A stretch of 64,000 bases of DNA from an uncultured Bacteroidales bacterium (GTDB lineage Bacteria; Bacteroidota; Bacteroidia; Bacteroidales; P3), in assembly GCA_947165255.1 (NCBI GenBank), contig CAMUZR010000005.1:1-64000 (forward strand), given 5' to 3'. The notes beneath the pieces are model-generated. The model ran no database searches. It was not told where the DNA came from and was given only the letters and a program-made list of their open reading frames with translations. Of this stretch, positions 7,774 through 16,098 are shown in pieces. Positions within the stretch are counted from its first letter, which is position 1. Each line of letters begins with the position of its first letter. Both the position numbers and the translations under genes were made by a program.

Positions 7774-7811
7774 AAAAGGAGGCAGACCATTTGTGTGGTT
7801 TACCTCCTTTT
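7774..7811 (-). terminator. Terminator of the redox cluster
   Basis: AAAAGGAGG pairs with CCTCCTTTT, with an inner AGACCA/TGGTTT extension, followed by a run of T on the minus strand. It ends the operon whose last gene stops at 7831. Confidence 0.88.
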
Positions 7812-7830
7812 GCGTGGTGGCGGTAAGGGT

Positions 7831-8442
7831 CTAGTAGCCCAAGCCTTTGAGCCATTTTTCCACCTTGGCACGGCCGGAACGGACTTCGTGGCCATAGATG
7901 GAGAAGCCTTGTGCAACCTTGGCTTTGGGGAAGGCCTTCTTCACGTCGCTGGCGCAGTTGGCCAGGCCGCTGCCTTCATGGGTGGTGAAGGGGATGACTG
8001 TCTTGCCGTCGAGGTTGATGTCGCGGAAGAAGGTGAACATTACCTGCGGGTAGGTTCCCCACCATACGGGACCGCCGATGAAGACGGTGTCGTACTGTGA
8101 GAGGTCGGGTGCCTTGCCTTCGTAGGGAGGCAGTTCGCCTTTCTTGGCTTCCTCTTGAGCGAGGTTGATGAGTGGGGTGTAGGCCATGCCGTCGTATTTG
8201 TGGGTGACGATTTCGAACTGGTCGGCGCCGGCAATGTCGCTAATGTAGTCGGCCACGATTTTGGTGTTGCCCACCTCGATGTTGCCCACGCTGTAGTTGT
8301 CGCCTGCGTGGGAGAAGAAAATTACGATAGATTTGCTCATAGGATTATCTTTTTGAGTTGTTACTTCTTTTTTTGACTGGCCGTTGCATCCGAGGGTTGC
8401 TAAGAGGATGCCGCAGAGGACCAGGAGTGACTTTATTTTCAT
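7831..8442 (-). CDS. Flavodoxin-family lipoprotein
   Basis: A 203-residue protein with a lipoprotein signal (MKIKSLLVLCGILLATLGC, Cys19) and then a flavodoxin fold. The first beta strand and FMN-phosphate loop read SIVIFFSHAGDNYSVGN, and the 50s/90s-loop equivalents read IGGPVWWGTYPQVMFTFF and PFTTHEGSGLANCASDV. This matches the flavodoxin_4 type, thought to carry electrons with bound FMN. A lipid anchor on a flavodoxin is less common and places it on the periplasmic side or outer membrane. The gene starts 9 bp after the DUF362 gene, so they are one operon. An internal start at MSKSIVIFF would give a cytosolic form; it sits just after the linker, so a fusion of signal and domain is plausible. 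Confidence 0.85.
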   Translation of the reverse strand: MKIKSLLVLCGILLATLGCNGQSKKEVTTQKDNPMSKSIVIFFSHAGDNYSVGNIEVGNTKIVADYISDIAGADQFEIVTHKYDGMAYTPLINLAQEEAKKGELPPYEGKAPDLSQYDTVFIGGPVWWGTYPQVMFTFFRDINLDGKTVIPFTTHEGSGLANCASDVKKAFPKAKVAQGFSIYGHEVRSGRAKVEKWLKGLGY

Positions 8443-8451
8443 GGGAACGGG

Positions 8452-9444
8452 TTATTTGTCGATGTTGACGATATGGTATTTGCGGGTGCCGAGGCCGATT
8501 TTTTCGGCATGTTCGATGGTGTGAACGCCATGGCGGTCGGTGATGCGCTCTTTGAGTGCGGTGGCGTCGTTGCCAGTGGTGTCGGAGTGGTTAAAGACGA
8601 GGTCGAGGCAGGCTTGGTCAAGGGCCACGGGGTCGGTGGAGGCCAGGATGCCGATGTCGTTCATCTCGGGGTCGGCGGGATGGCTGTCGCAGTCGCAGTC
8701 AATGGAGAGGTTGTTCATTACGTTGATATAGATGATTTTGTCGCCAAAGTGGTCGGCAACGGCTGCGGCTGCGGTGGCCATGCACTCGAGGAATTTGTCT
8801 TGGTTTTCGGGCTGGATGTAGTTCCAGAGCTGACGGTAGTCCTCGCTTTGGCCGTTGGTGTGGATGTAGGTTTTGCCGTTGCGCGAGGCCACACCAATGC
8901 TTTGGTTTTTCAGCACCCCGCCAAAGCCGCCCATGGCATGACCTTTGAAATGGGCTAGGTTGATGAGGAAGTCGTAGTTTTGCAGGTGGCTACCTACGAG
9001 GTTGTATTTCATGTAGGTGGTGTCGCGCACGGGCAGTTTTATTTCACCTTCGGCATCCATAATATCGACGCCTCCGATGGAGTTGAAACCGTGGTCGGCT
9101 ATCACAGCCTGATGGTCGGCAGTGTTCATGCGCTTGCCGGCGTAGGCGGTGTTGCACTCGACAATTTTGCCGTTGACCAGTTGCACGAGAGGGCCAATGA
9201 GTTCGGGTTTGAGGTAGTTGTTGCCGCCGGCTTCGCCGGTACTGATTTTCACAGCCACGCGGCCTTCGGCTTTCACGCCCAGGGCTTCGTAAATGCGCAC
9301 GAGCGATTCGGGAGTGATTTGGGTGGTCATGTAAACGGTGGCGCCTTCGGGCTGTGGCTCCACAGGAGGTTCGACCGGTTTGCTCTTACAGCCACCGATT
9401 AGGAGCATGGCGGCCATGAGCACTAAAAGATTCATTTTATTCAT
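8452..9444 (-). CDS. DUF362-domain lipoprotein
   Basis: A 330-residue protein. The open frame extends upstream, but the ATG at 9444 gives a proper lipoprotein signal (MNKMNLLVLMAAMLLIGGC), so I use it. The body is a DUF362 domain: VAVKISTGEAGGNNYLKPEL, IVECNTAYAGKRM, FLINLAHFKGHAMGGFGGVL and DIGILASTDPVALDQACLDL. DUF362 proteins often occur with ferredoxin-like or flavin proteins and are presumed redox related. A CDCD motif (NLSIDCDCDSHP) is present, but no full Fe-S ferredoxin domain is seen. It lies between an NTF2-like gene and the flavodoxin gene on the same strand. Confidence 0.85.
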   Translation of the reverse strand: MNKMNLLVLMAAMLLIGGCKSKPVEPPVEPQPEGATVYMTTQITPESLVRIYEALGVKAEGRVAVKISTGEAGGNNYLKPELIGPLVQLVNGKIVECNTAYAGKRMNTADHQAVIADHGFNSIGGVDIMDAEGEIKLPVRDTTYMKYNLVGSHLQNYDFLINLAHFKGHAMGGFGGVLKNQSIGVASRNGKTYIHTNGQSEDYRQLWNYIQPENQDKFLECMATAAAAVADHFGDKIIYINVMNNLSIDCDCDSHPADPEMNDIGILASTDPVALDQACLDLVFNHSDTTGNDATALKERITDRHGVHTIEHAEKIGLGTRKYHIVNIDK

Positions 9445-9488
9445 GGGTGGATTTGTTGTTTGATATTTTTGTTTAGTTAGTTGATTAT

Positions 9489-9986
9489 TCAATAGGTAGA
9501 TGCCTTGCAGTGGGAGAAGAGCCACTGCCCGTTGCGACGGCAGAGACGGAAATTGAGTTGCAGCCTCCAAGAGTGTCGACCGCCTCCAAAGACGGCGGCC
9601 GATACGTAGCTTTTGGCCAAGAGGGTAGCGGTGTCGCCTTCGATGGATACCTCTAAGGCATCGTGGCGAACTGAAAAATAATTGAGGGTGCCGTCGGCGA
9701 TGGCGTCGATATATTGTTTCTTGCTCTGGCGCATACCGGTCATGTGCACTAGTACGAAATCGTTGTCGTGTAGTGCAGAAAGGGTGGCAGTGTCCTTGTC
9801 AATCATGGCACGGCACATCTTTTTGTAGAGTTTTCTTATCTGTTCTTCGTCGGTCATTGTGCTGACTGTTGGGTTTGCTTTTGGAAGAAGGCTGAGGGTT
9901 GCGGCATTTGCGAATAGCGGCAGTGTAAGCATGATTGCAATTGCCAGAAGGGACAGCCGGCCTATTCCCATGGCATGGTCATCCAT
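9489..9986 (-). CDS. Exported NTF2-like (DUF4440-type) protein
   Basis: About 165 residues with an N-terminal export signal (GRLSLLAIAIMLTLPLFANA) and a cone-shaped NTF2-like domain: EEQIRKLYKKMCRAMIDKDT, LSALHDNDFVLVHMTGMRQS, NYFSVRHDALEVSIEGDTAT. Such domains bind small ligands or act as light enzymes; no catalytic set is obvious. I chose the ATG at 9986, which overlaps the end of the aldo/keto reductase gene by 8 bases; a TTG at 9995 and an ATG nine codons further in are alternatives. Translational coupling to the reductase is likely. Confidence 0.75.
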   Translation of the reverse strand: MDDHAMGIGRLSLLAIAIMLTLPLFANAATLSLLPKANPTVSTMTDEEQIRKLYKKMCRAMIDKDTATLSALHDNDFVLVHMTGMRQSKKQYIDAIADGTLNYFSVRHDALEVSIEGDTATLLAKSYVSAAVFGGGRHSWRLQLNFRLCRRNGQWLFSHCKASTY

Positions 9987-10833
9987 AGGTTTCAATCAGA
10001 TGTTTGACAAACTGCATGTCGGCGAAATTGATGGTGCCGGTGTCGTGCTGGTTGAGTGTGGCAATCTGAGTCATTTCAGCATCGGTGAGGGTAAAGTCGA
10101 AGATATTGATATTTTGTTCCATACGTTGGAGGTGAGTGCTTTTGGGGATGGCCACAATGCCGCGCTGGGTGAGCCAGCGGAGTGCCACCTGGGCCGCGCT
10201 CTTGCCATAGTGGCTGCCAATGTTGGCCAAAAGGTCGCTGTGTACGATTCCATCTACTCCTTGTCCGCCCAGAGGTCCCCACGCCATCATCCGGCAATCG
10301 TTTTTCTTGAGCAGGGGTTCGATGCCCTGTTGTTGAACGAGGGCGTTGCATTGCAGCTGGTTGACCATGGGTTTGATGTCGACATAGTGGGCGAAGTCGA
10401 AGAAACGTGCCTCTTGAAAATTGCTAACGCCGATGGCGCGTACTTTGCCCTCTTTGTAGGCTTTCTCCATGGCGCGCCAGGAGCCGAAAACGTCGCCGTA
10501 GGCCTGGTGGATAAGCAGGAGGTCGATATAGTCGGTTTGTAGTTTGCGAAGGCTTTCGTCGATGCTGGCAGCGGCGCGGGCTTCGCCGTTGTTGCTTATC
10601 CATACTTTGGTGACGAGGAAAAGGTCTTGGCGGGCGATGCCGCTTTTGCGTATGGCAGCGCCTACGCCCTCTTCGTTGTAGTAGGCTTGTGCAGTGTCAA
10701 TCATGCGGTAGCCCACGTTCAGAGCGTCGCTTACGAAGCGCTCGGCCTCGGCCGGTGGCACTAGAAAAACGCCATAGCCCAGTAGGGGCATTTCTACTCC
10801 ATTGCTTAATTGAATTGTTTTAGGATTAGTCAT
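9979..10833 (-). CDS. Aldo/keto reductase
   Basis: A 284-residue NADPH-dependent oxidoreductase of the AKR superfamily, which reduces aldehydes and ketones. The catalytic tetrad is complete: Asp46 and Tyr51 (MIDTAQAYYNEEGVG), Lys76 (LVTKVW) and His109 (LLLIHQ). The signature GVSNFQEARF and the cofactor-binding end IPKSTHLQRMEQNINIFDF are present. The length and closest pattern fit the small 2,5-diketo-gluconate/methylglyoxal reductase type (AKR5-like). It is first in a minus-strand run with the NTF2-like, DUF362 and flavodoxin genes, with its own -7 box at 10905-10912. The physiological substrate cannot be read from sequence. Confidence 0.92.
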   Translation of the reverse strand: MTNPKTIQLSNGVEMPLLGYGVFLVPPAEAERFVSDALNVGYRMIDTAQAYYNEEGVGAAIRKSGIARQDLFLVTKVWISNNGEARAAASIDESLRKLQTDYIDLLLIHQAYGDVFGSWRAMEKAYKEGKVRAIGVSNFQEARFFDFAHYVDIKPMVNQLQCNALVQQQGIEPLLKKNDCRMMAWGPLGGQGVDGIVHSDLLANIGSHYGKSAAQVALRWLTQRGIVAIPKSTHLQRMEQNINIFDFTLTDAEMTQIATLNQHDTGTINFADMQFVKHLIETYG

Positions 10834-10904
10834 ATTGATAGTATTATTATAATTATTTGATTTTTATTTATTTATACGAGTATAAGGTGGATATTTTCTA
10901 AGTG

Positions 10905-10912
10905 CAAAAATA
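10905..10912 (-). promoter_or_regulatory. -7 box of the aldo/keto reductase operon
   Basis: TATTTTTG on the minus strand, about 75 bp before the ATG at 10833. No good -33 TTTG at the usual distance. Confidence 0.5.
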
Positions 10913-11087
10913 CGGCAATTCTTTTGAATGGCTGTTGTATATATTGCGGAGAAAGTTATAGAGAATTCTGTTTTTGCTCTTTTACCACAAAAGGAAAGAA
11001 ATCTTTAATTCATCCTCAGAAGCTATATGAACGAATAGGTAATGGGCTGTAAATATGACTACAGGGAGGGGCTGTTTCCAGTGGGCA

Positions 11088-11900
11088 CTAGGAGCGGAGT
11101 TCGCTGGGAGAAGCACCAAGGTTTTTCTTTACGTAGCGGACAAAATGACTGGGTGAAGAGAAGCCTAGTTGGTCGCTGATTTGTTCTAAGGTTAGATCGC
11201 GCCGCCGAAGCAACCGACTGATTTCTAGTGTTGTGTAACGTGTAATCCAATAGATGGCAGATTGTCCGCTTACACGGTGGCACACCTCGCTGAGGTATTT
11301 GGGCGAGACGCATATTTCGGAGGCATAGTAGGCTACCTGCCGTTGCTGCCGGTAGTCGCCTCGTTCTAGGAGGGCCAGAAACGCCTGCATGATGTTGGTT
11401 TGCTGATTGGTGACACGTCGTTGGCCGTAGAGTTCGACGTGGAAATCGAAGAAATCGATTATCATGCACTGGATGGCGTTGAGCATAGCGTCGCGATGGA
11501 AATGATGGTGGGGTAGTTCGAGTCGGTGGCGAATGTACTCGAAGTTAATGGAGCATACCTTCTGCTGCTCAGGATTGAGGTGCATAATGGGGTTTTCGAA
11601 CAGGGCCAGATGGCCGTACATGCCATAGTTGCTTTGCGGAGTGGCCATGGCTATGAATTCTACCGAGACGTATATAACCTCGATCTGTAGGTCGTCGCTT
11701 TCTTGCAAGTGGCGGATGCGGAGGCTTTGCTGTGGGATGATGAGACAGTCGCCAGATGCAAGGCAGTGCTGCGTGGTGCCGAGGACAAAGGAGCAACGGC
11801 CTTTACGGCAGAAGGCGTGTGTGATGTAGCCTTCTTCCTGGAACTTAGCGGTTTGGGCAAGCGATTGGGCGGTGATTATGTCTTCTCGGTCATCAGGCAT
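11088..11900 (-). CDS. AraC-family transcriptional regulator
   Basis: About 270 residues. The N-terminal half looks like a cupin sensor domain (FVLGTTQHCLASGDCLIIPQ). The C-terminal 100 residues hold the two AraC helix-turn-helix units: VAYYASEICVSPKYLSEVCH and then LTLEQISDQLGFSSPSHFVR followed by YVKKNLGASPSELR. The ATG at 11900 is used; the longer frame opens with TTG. It lies 23 bp after a flavodoxin-family gene and upstream of the reductase operon, so it probably controls one or both in answer to a small-molecule stress signal. That link is inferred from position alone. Confidence 0.92.
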   Translation of the reverse strand: MPDDREDIITAQSLAQTAKFQEEGYITHAFCRKGRCSFVLGTTQHCLASGDCLIIPQQSLRIRHLQESDDLQIEVIYVSVEFIAMATPQSNYGMYGHLALFENPIMHLNPEQQKVCSINFEYIRHRLELPHHHFHRDAMLNAIQCMIIDFFDFHVELYGQRRVTNQQTNIMQAFLALLERGDYRQQRQVAYYASEICVSPKYLSEVCHRVSGQSAIYWITRYTTLEISRLLRRRDLTLEQISDQLGFSSPSHFVRYVKKNLGASPSELRS

Positions 11901-11923
11901 TTCGATTGCCAAGAGTTGATGGG

Positions 11924-12547
11924 TTATCGAATGAAGTTGGTGTATGCGATTTCCTTTTCTTGAGCGGGCAAGCCGTTGCGCTCGCGTTCGGCAGCGATGG
12001 CGCGAATGAGAAAGGCCATGTTGCGGGCCAGAATGCGCATGTTTTGTAGTCCCTCTAAATCTTGCATGACATCATCGGCGGAGTGTCCGTGAACCATGTT
12101 CCAGTAGCGGCCGCTCGCGACGGGCATTTCGGAGATGGTGAAGTACTTGTTCAGCTGGTCGAAGGTAGCGGTGGTGCCGGCACGGCGGGCGGAGCAGACG
12201 GCGGCGCCTACTTTCATGCGTTTGCTGAATGGGGTGCTGAAGAAGAGTCGGTCTAGAAGGTTGGTCAGTGTGCCGTTGGCGGAGGCATAGTAGACGGGTG
12301 AACCCACGACCAGACCGTCGGCAAGTTCAAGTTTGGGTGCCAGTTTGTTAACGAGGTCGTTGAACACGCAGTGCCCCAGTTGGGCGCAGCGTCCGCAGCC
12401 GATGCACCCGCGGATGTCTTGGTGTCCCACATGGACGATTTCGGTTGCCATGCCCTCTTTTTCGAGGGTAGAGGCCATTTCCTTTAAAGCGGTGAAAGTG
12501 CAGCCGTTGGCATTGGGACTTCCGTTTAGTAGTAGTACGTTAGGCAT
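11924..12547 (-). CDS. Flavodoxin-like FMN reductase family protein
   Basis: A 207-residue protein of the NADPH-dependent FMN reductase/flavodoxin-like family. It shows the FMN-phosphate loop LLLNGSPNANGCTFTAL, a Cys-rich strip IRGCIGCGRCAQLGHCVFND, VVGSPVYYASANGTLTNLLD and a later AAVCSARRAGTTATFDQLNK. The CxxCxxC strip is typical of iron-sulfur-flavoprotein relatives. It probably shuttles electrons or reduces quinones and nitro compounds. It is first in a two-gene unit with the AraC regulator, just behind a perfect 16-bp palindrome likely to be an operator. Confidence 0.88.
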   Translation of the reverse strand: MPNVLLLNGSPNANGCTFTALKEMASTLEKEGMATEIVHVGHQDIRGCIGCGRCAQLGHCVFNDLVNKLAPKLELADGLVVGSPVYYASANGTLTNLLDRLFFSTPFSKRMKVGAAVCSARRAGTTATFDQLNKYFTISEMPVASGRYWNMVHGHSADDVMQDLEGLQNMRILARNMAFLIRAIAAERERNGLPAQEKEIAYTNFIR

Positions 12548-12556
12548 AATAATAGT

Positions 12557-12572
12557 ATGTTACATGTAACAT
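12557..12572. promoter_or_regulatory. Perfect 16-bp palindrome, probable operator
   Basis: ATGTTACATGTAACAT is a perfect palindrome 10 bp upstream of the flavodoxin-like gene start at 12547. Its size and symmetry fit a dimeric regulator site. The AraC regulator in the same unit, or a TetR/HxlR-type protein elsewhere, could bind it. Confidence 0.5.
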
Positions 12573-12611
12573 GAGTAACGTTTGTTTTGCAATAAAATTG
12601 TGTGTTTTTTT

Positions 12612-14483
12612 CTAATTTGTTTTTAGAGGGGAAGGGGAAGAAGTGATGAGCATTTGGCAGTTGAGGCAGTCGAAATGTAGGCGGAACCAGCGTTTGTTGT
12701 TGTGCAGAAAGAGCTGGTCGCCACTGGCAATGGAGAGTTTGGCTGGTTTGGCGTTCTTGCCTTGTAGGCAGCAACCCAACTCGAACCGAAGACAATATTT
12801 TGTGGTCATGAGTGCTTTACCCTCGTAGTCATGCGTTTTCTCAAGGCCATATTCTAGTTGTTGCACCCCATGTCGACGATAGAATTCTTCGGCGTAGTGG
12901 TTGAGGATATTGGCACGGTAGTCGACTTTAGTTTCAAAATAGGGAGTAGTGTTGGCCAGCCGATTGGCAAGTGGGGCACTGTGGCCCCGTTGAGCGAGAT
13001 GTTGGTTCAGGCGGGTCTCTTCGAGTGCGGCCACGGCTTTGTGGCGTAGGTCATTAAGGGTGGCAGAAGGAAGGAAGTAGGGCTTTGCGCATCGATTTTC
13101 GACCACGGATGCCTGAAAAATAGTGTCACCTAGCTTAGCCAGCTGTTTCTTAGTTTGCTCAAGGGCACGTTGGGGATTTTGGGCAGTTTCTTTGTAGCAG
13201 ACAATACTGGTCGAGGCCTTGCAGCCGTCGCTGTCGGTGAGTTGTAGCTGTAGGCCGTCAGGGGTGTCAGAGAGTTCAACGGCGATATCTACTTTGCGAC
13301 TACTGGTACGACCCAGGAGTTGTTTCTCGAAAGCCTGGTCGTTATTGCGCCACAACATGGTGCCAACTGCTAGCCCGGCGGGCATACGGTTGGGCTGGAA
13401 GGTGTTGCCACTGACATGGTTGACCAGAAAGCCCTCCAACTCGCCTTTGGGGTTGAAGAAGCAGAGACCGTCCCCAGCAGTGAGAGGCACGTGGCTTTTG
13501 ATAGTGATGCTATTGCGCTCGATGTGGATGACGGGGCCTAGCTGCTTGCCGAGAGATTTCTGGGTGCTCATATTGGCCATGGGCTTGCGCTCCTGAAGAA
13601 AATAGTCGGTGAAGCTGCGGTTGAAGGTCTTTTCCAGGTCGGGCACAAAGAAGAGTTCTGTACGACCCGAAGAAGCGGGGTGGCAGTCGGTACGTTGTGC
13701 CATGATGTGGTCGAGCAGACGACGGTAGTAGGCAGTTACGTTCTTGACATAACCCATATCTTTCAGTCTTCCTTCAATCTTAAAAGAGGTGATACCGGCA
13801 TCGATCATCTCCTGTAGGTGGTCGGCAGCAGAGAAGTCTCGGAGCGACAACAGGTGCTGTCCCTTGCGCAGCAGTGTGCCCTTCTGATTGTAAAGGTCGT
13901 AGGCGGAGCGGCAGGGCTGGCTGCAACAACCGCGGTTGCCGCTGCGGCCGTTGAGGAACTGGCTCATGTAGCACTGCCCGCTGTAGCTCACGCAAAGGGC
14001 ACCCTGCACGAAAGCCTCCAAATCCACAGTGGTGTTGCGGCGAATCTCCCGCATCTGTTCAAGCGATGTCTCTCGTGCCAAAATCACTCGTTTGAACCCC
14101 ACCCGTTCCATAAACTGAATGCGTTCCAGCGAGGCGTTATGGGTTTGGGTGCTGGCATGGAGTTCTATCGGGGGCAAGTCGCATTCCAGCAGCCCCAAGT
14201 CCTGCATAATGACGGCATCGACTCCTATATCGTAAAGTTGGTGCATTAGCCGCACGGCCTCCTCCACTTCGCTGTCGAAAAGGAGGGTGTTGACGGTTGC
14301 AAAAACTTTTGCGTGGTAGAGATGGGCGTAGCGGGTCAGTTGCTCAACCTCTGCTATACTGTTGGCAGCTCCAACGCGGGCTCCGAAATTGGCGGCTCCA
14401 ATGTAGACTGCGTCTGCTCCATGGTTGACAGCTTCGCGGCCCTGCTCGTAGTTCTTGGCTGGAGAGAGTAGTTCCAGATACAT
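12612..14483 (-). CDS. U32-family protein, RlhA-like
   Basis: A 623-residue protein of the peptidase U32 family. The N-terminal domain has the usual barrel pieces MYLELLSPAKNYEQGREAVN, HGADAVYIGAANFGARVGAA, FVQGALCVSYSGQCYMSQFL and the Cys-rich NRGCCSQPCRSAYDL. FKIEGRLKDMGYV follows. The long C-terminal half corresponds to the extension found in RlhA-type members, which hydroxylate cytidine 2501 of 23S rRNA; other U32 proteins act on tRNA or in ubiquinone synthesis. So rRNA modification is more likely than proteolysis. It is last in a minus-strand run smpB-lysC-aroB-unknown-U32, 9 bp behind its neighbour. Confidence 0.87.
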   Translation of the reverse strand: MYLELLSPAKNYEQGREAVNHGADAVYIGAANFGARVGAANSIAEVEQLTRYAHLYHAKVFATVNTLLFDSEVEEAVRLMHQLYDIGVDAVIMQDLGLLECDLPPIELHASTQTHNASLERIQFMERVGFKRVILARETSLEQMREIRRNTTVDLEAFVQGALCVSYSGQCYMSQFLNGRSGNRGCCSQPCRSAYDLYNQKGTLLRKGQHLLSLRDFSAADHLQEMIDAGITSFKIEGRLKDMGYVKNVTAYYRRLLDHIMAQRTDCHPASSGRTELFFVPDLEKTFNRSFTDYFLQERKPMANMSTQKSLGKQLGPVIHIERNSITIKSHVPLTAGDGLCFFNPKGELEGFLVNHVSGNTFQPNRMPAGLAVGTMLWRNNDQAFEKQLLGRTSSRKVDIAVELSDTPDGLQLQLTDSDGCKASTSIVCYKETAQNPQRALEQTKKQLAKLGDTIFQASVVENRCAKPYFLPSATLNDLRHKAVAALEETRLNQHLAQRGHSAPLANRLANTTPYFETKVDYRANILNHYAEEFYRRHGVQQLEYGLEKTHDYEGKALMTTKYCLRFELGCCLQGKNAKPAKLSIASGDQLFLHNNKRWFRLHFDCLNCQMLITSSPSPLKTN

Positions 14484-14492
14484 CGGCGAGTG

Positions 14493-15035
14493 TTATTCTT
14501 TATCGGTTTTATCAATCCTTTTGAAGCCTAGGTCGTAGCGGTATTTCTTGCCGTCCTTGGTTTTGAAGAAAGCGCATTGAACGTCATCCTTTTCCAAGTT
14601 AGCGGGAGTGTAGAAGGTGAGAGGAGTGTTGTGTATGTCTTTTTTGTCAAGAGTGGCAGTACCGACGGGATAGCGCCCGATCACCTCGTAAGTTTTGCCG
14701 GCTTCATCTGAAAAAATGAAATTATTTACCCAGGAGGCAAAGTCGCTGAGGCACAGACGTGCATCCAACTTTAGTCGCACAATGTTTCCGTTGCGTTCGA
14801 TGGTGGGAGTCGGAATGGAAGGGTCATCACTGATTTCCTGAAGGAATGCTATGGTCTCCTGAACCTTCTCGTCGGCCATGTCCTTCACCTCAAGTAGTCG
14901 AAACTCTGCCTTGGGATTGGTTTCTTCGAAGAGTATGAACTCCTGTCTCTTGGAGTCGCGATTCCTTTTAATCATAAGGATAATAGAGAAAATTCCAATG
15001 AGGGCAATAAAAAGTAGGAAATACATGTTTTCCAT
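14493..15035 (-). CDS. Membrane-anchored protein of unknown function
   Basis: A 180-residue protein with one N-terminal membrane helix (MYFLLFIALIGIFSIILMIK) followed by a basic stop-transfer stretch (RNRDSKRQ) and a soluble domain of about 140 residues. The domain holds LKLDARLCLSDFASWVNNFI and GKKYRYDLGFKRIDKTDKE. I do not recognise a family. It lies 10 bp after aroB and 9 bp before the U32 gene, so it is co-transcribed with both. Confidence 0.75.
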   Translation of the reverse strand: MENMYFLLFIALIGIFSIILMIKRNRDSKRQEFILFEETNPKAEFRLLEVKDMADEKVQETIAFLQEISDDPSIPTPTIERNGNIVRLKLDARLCLSDFASWVNNFIFSDEAGKTYEVIGRYPVGTATLDKKDIHNTPLTFYTPANLEKDDVQCAFFKTKDGKKYRYDLGFKRIDKTDKE

Positions 15036-15045
15036 ATCAATTGAT

Positions 15046-16098
15046 TTAGTTAATCTTTAGCAGCGAATCGCGAATTTCATTCTCGTCTACGGTGATGTCA
15101 ATCACTGGAGCTCCTATCTCCTGCAGCAGCACACAGCGAATATCGCCTTCTGCATTCTTCTTGTCTTGGCGCATGAAGGCAAGAATGTCCTCGGTATCTT
15201 TAAGGGAGTAGTGCGGCAGCCGCATCAGTTTTGCGGCCACTTGGCGGTAGCGGTCAAGGTGCTCTGCGGCCAGGCCCAGTTTCTTCACCGAGAGGTAGAG
15301 GGTGCATACCAGACCCACTCCAACGGCCATGCCGTGGCCAAGGGACTGCTGTCCTTCTTGGTGGCTGAACGACTCAATGGCATGTCCGAAGGTGTGGCCA
15401 AGATTGAGTATATGGCGGATGCCTTGGTCCTTAGGGTCGGCCTTCACCACGGCGCTCTTAATTTCGGCACATGAGGCAATCATGTCTGCCGTTACCTCCA
15501 AAGTGCCGCAAAGGAGCATGTCGACGAGGGCCTTGTATTGCTCAGGATTGCCAATAAGGAAGGTCTTGAGCATCTCAAACACGCCGTTGAAAAGCTCCTC
15601 GTCGGGCAGCGAGTTGAGGAAAATCGGGTCTATACAGGTGATGGCAGGTTGATAGAAGAAGCCCACTTGGTTCTTGCTGCCGCCCAAGTTCACAGCCGTC
15701 TTGCCCCCGATGGCAGCGTCGACCATGCCTATAAGGGTCGTAGGGATATTGATGTAGTTTATCCCTCGTTTGAAACCCGCAGCCACAAAGCCACCCAAGT
15801 CACTCACACAACCACCGCCGAGATTCACCAAAACGGTATTTTTGTCGGCCCCGCTTTCTAAAAGAGACTCCCATAGCTGCTGTGCAATGGCGAGGTCCTT
15901 GCATTCTTCGCCCACGGGAACTTCCAGAAATTCTGCCTCTTGCAGGCGGCTCACACGCGATACCACCGGAACGAGACAATGATTATAAGTGTTCTCGTCA
16001 ACAAGGATGAAGAAACGGGAGTCGGCATACTGCTTTCCGGCCAGCATTCGGTTCAGCCGACTCAGGGAAGAGGTGTGGGAGGGGAGGATGGTATTCAT
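15046..16098 (-). CDS. aroB: 3-dehydroquinate synthase
   Basis: A 350-residue NAD- and metal-dependent enzyme that closes the ring of DAHP to 3-dehydroquinate, the second step of the shikimate pathway. Landmarks are NLGGGCVSDLGGFVAAGFKR, YINIPTTLIGMVDAAIGGKT, GSKNQVGFFYQP, the metal-binding Glu in IASCAEIKSAVVKADP, and the two metal histidine regions LNLGHTFGHAIE and LGHGMAVGVGL. Length is normal. The start codon overlaps the stop of the aspartate kinase gene by 4 bases (ATGA), so the two are translationally coupled. Confidence 0.97.
   Translation of the reverse strand: MNTILPSHTSSLSRLNRMLAGKQYADSRFFILVDENTYNHCLVPVVSRVSRLQEAEFLEVPVGEECKDLAIAQQLWESLLESGADKNTVLVNLGGGCVSDLGGFVAAGFKRGINYINIPTTLIGMVDAAIGGKTAVNLGGSKNQVGFFYQPAITCIDPIFLNSLPDEELFNGVFEMLKTFLIGNPEQYKALVDMLLCGTLEVTADMIASCAEIKSAVVKADPKDQGIRHILNLGHTFGHAIESFSHQEGQQSLGHGMAVGVGLVCTLYLSVKKLGLAAEHLDRYRQVAAKLMRLPHYSLKDTEDILAFMRQDKKNAEGDIRCVLLQEIGAPVIDITVDENEIRDSLLKIN

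Noticed and set aside
9445..9570. N-terminal extension of the DUF362 protein
   Set aside because: The extra 42 residues read through the intergenic region; the start at 9444 gives a proper lipoprotein signal.
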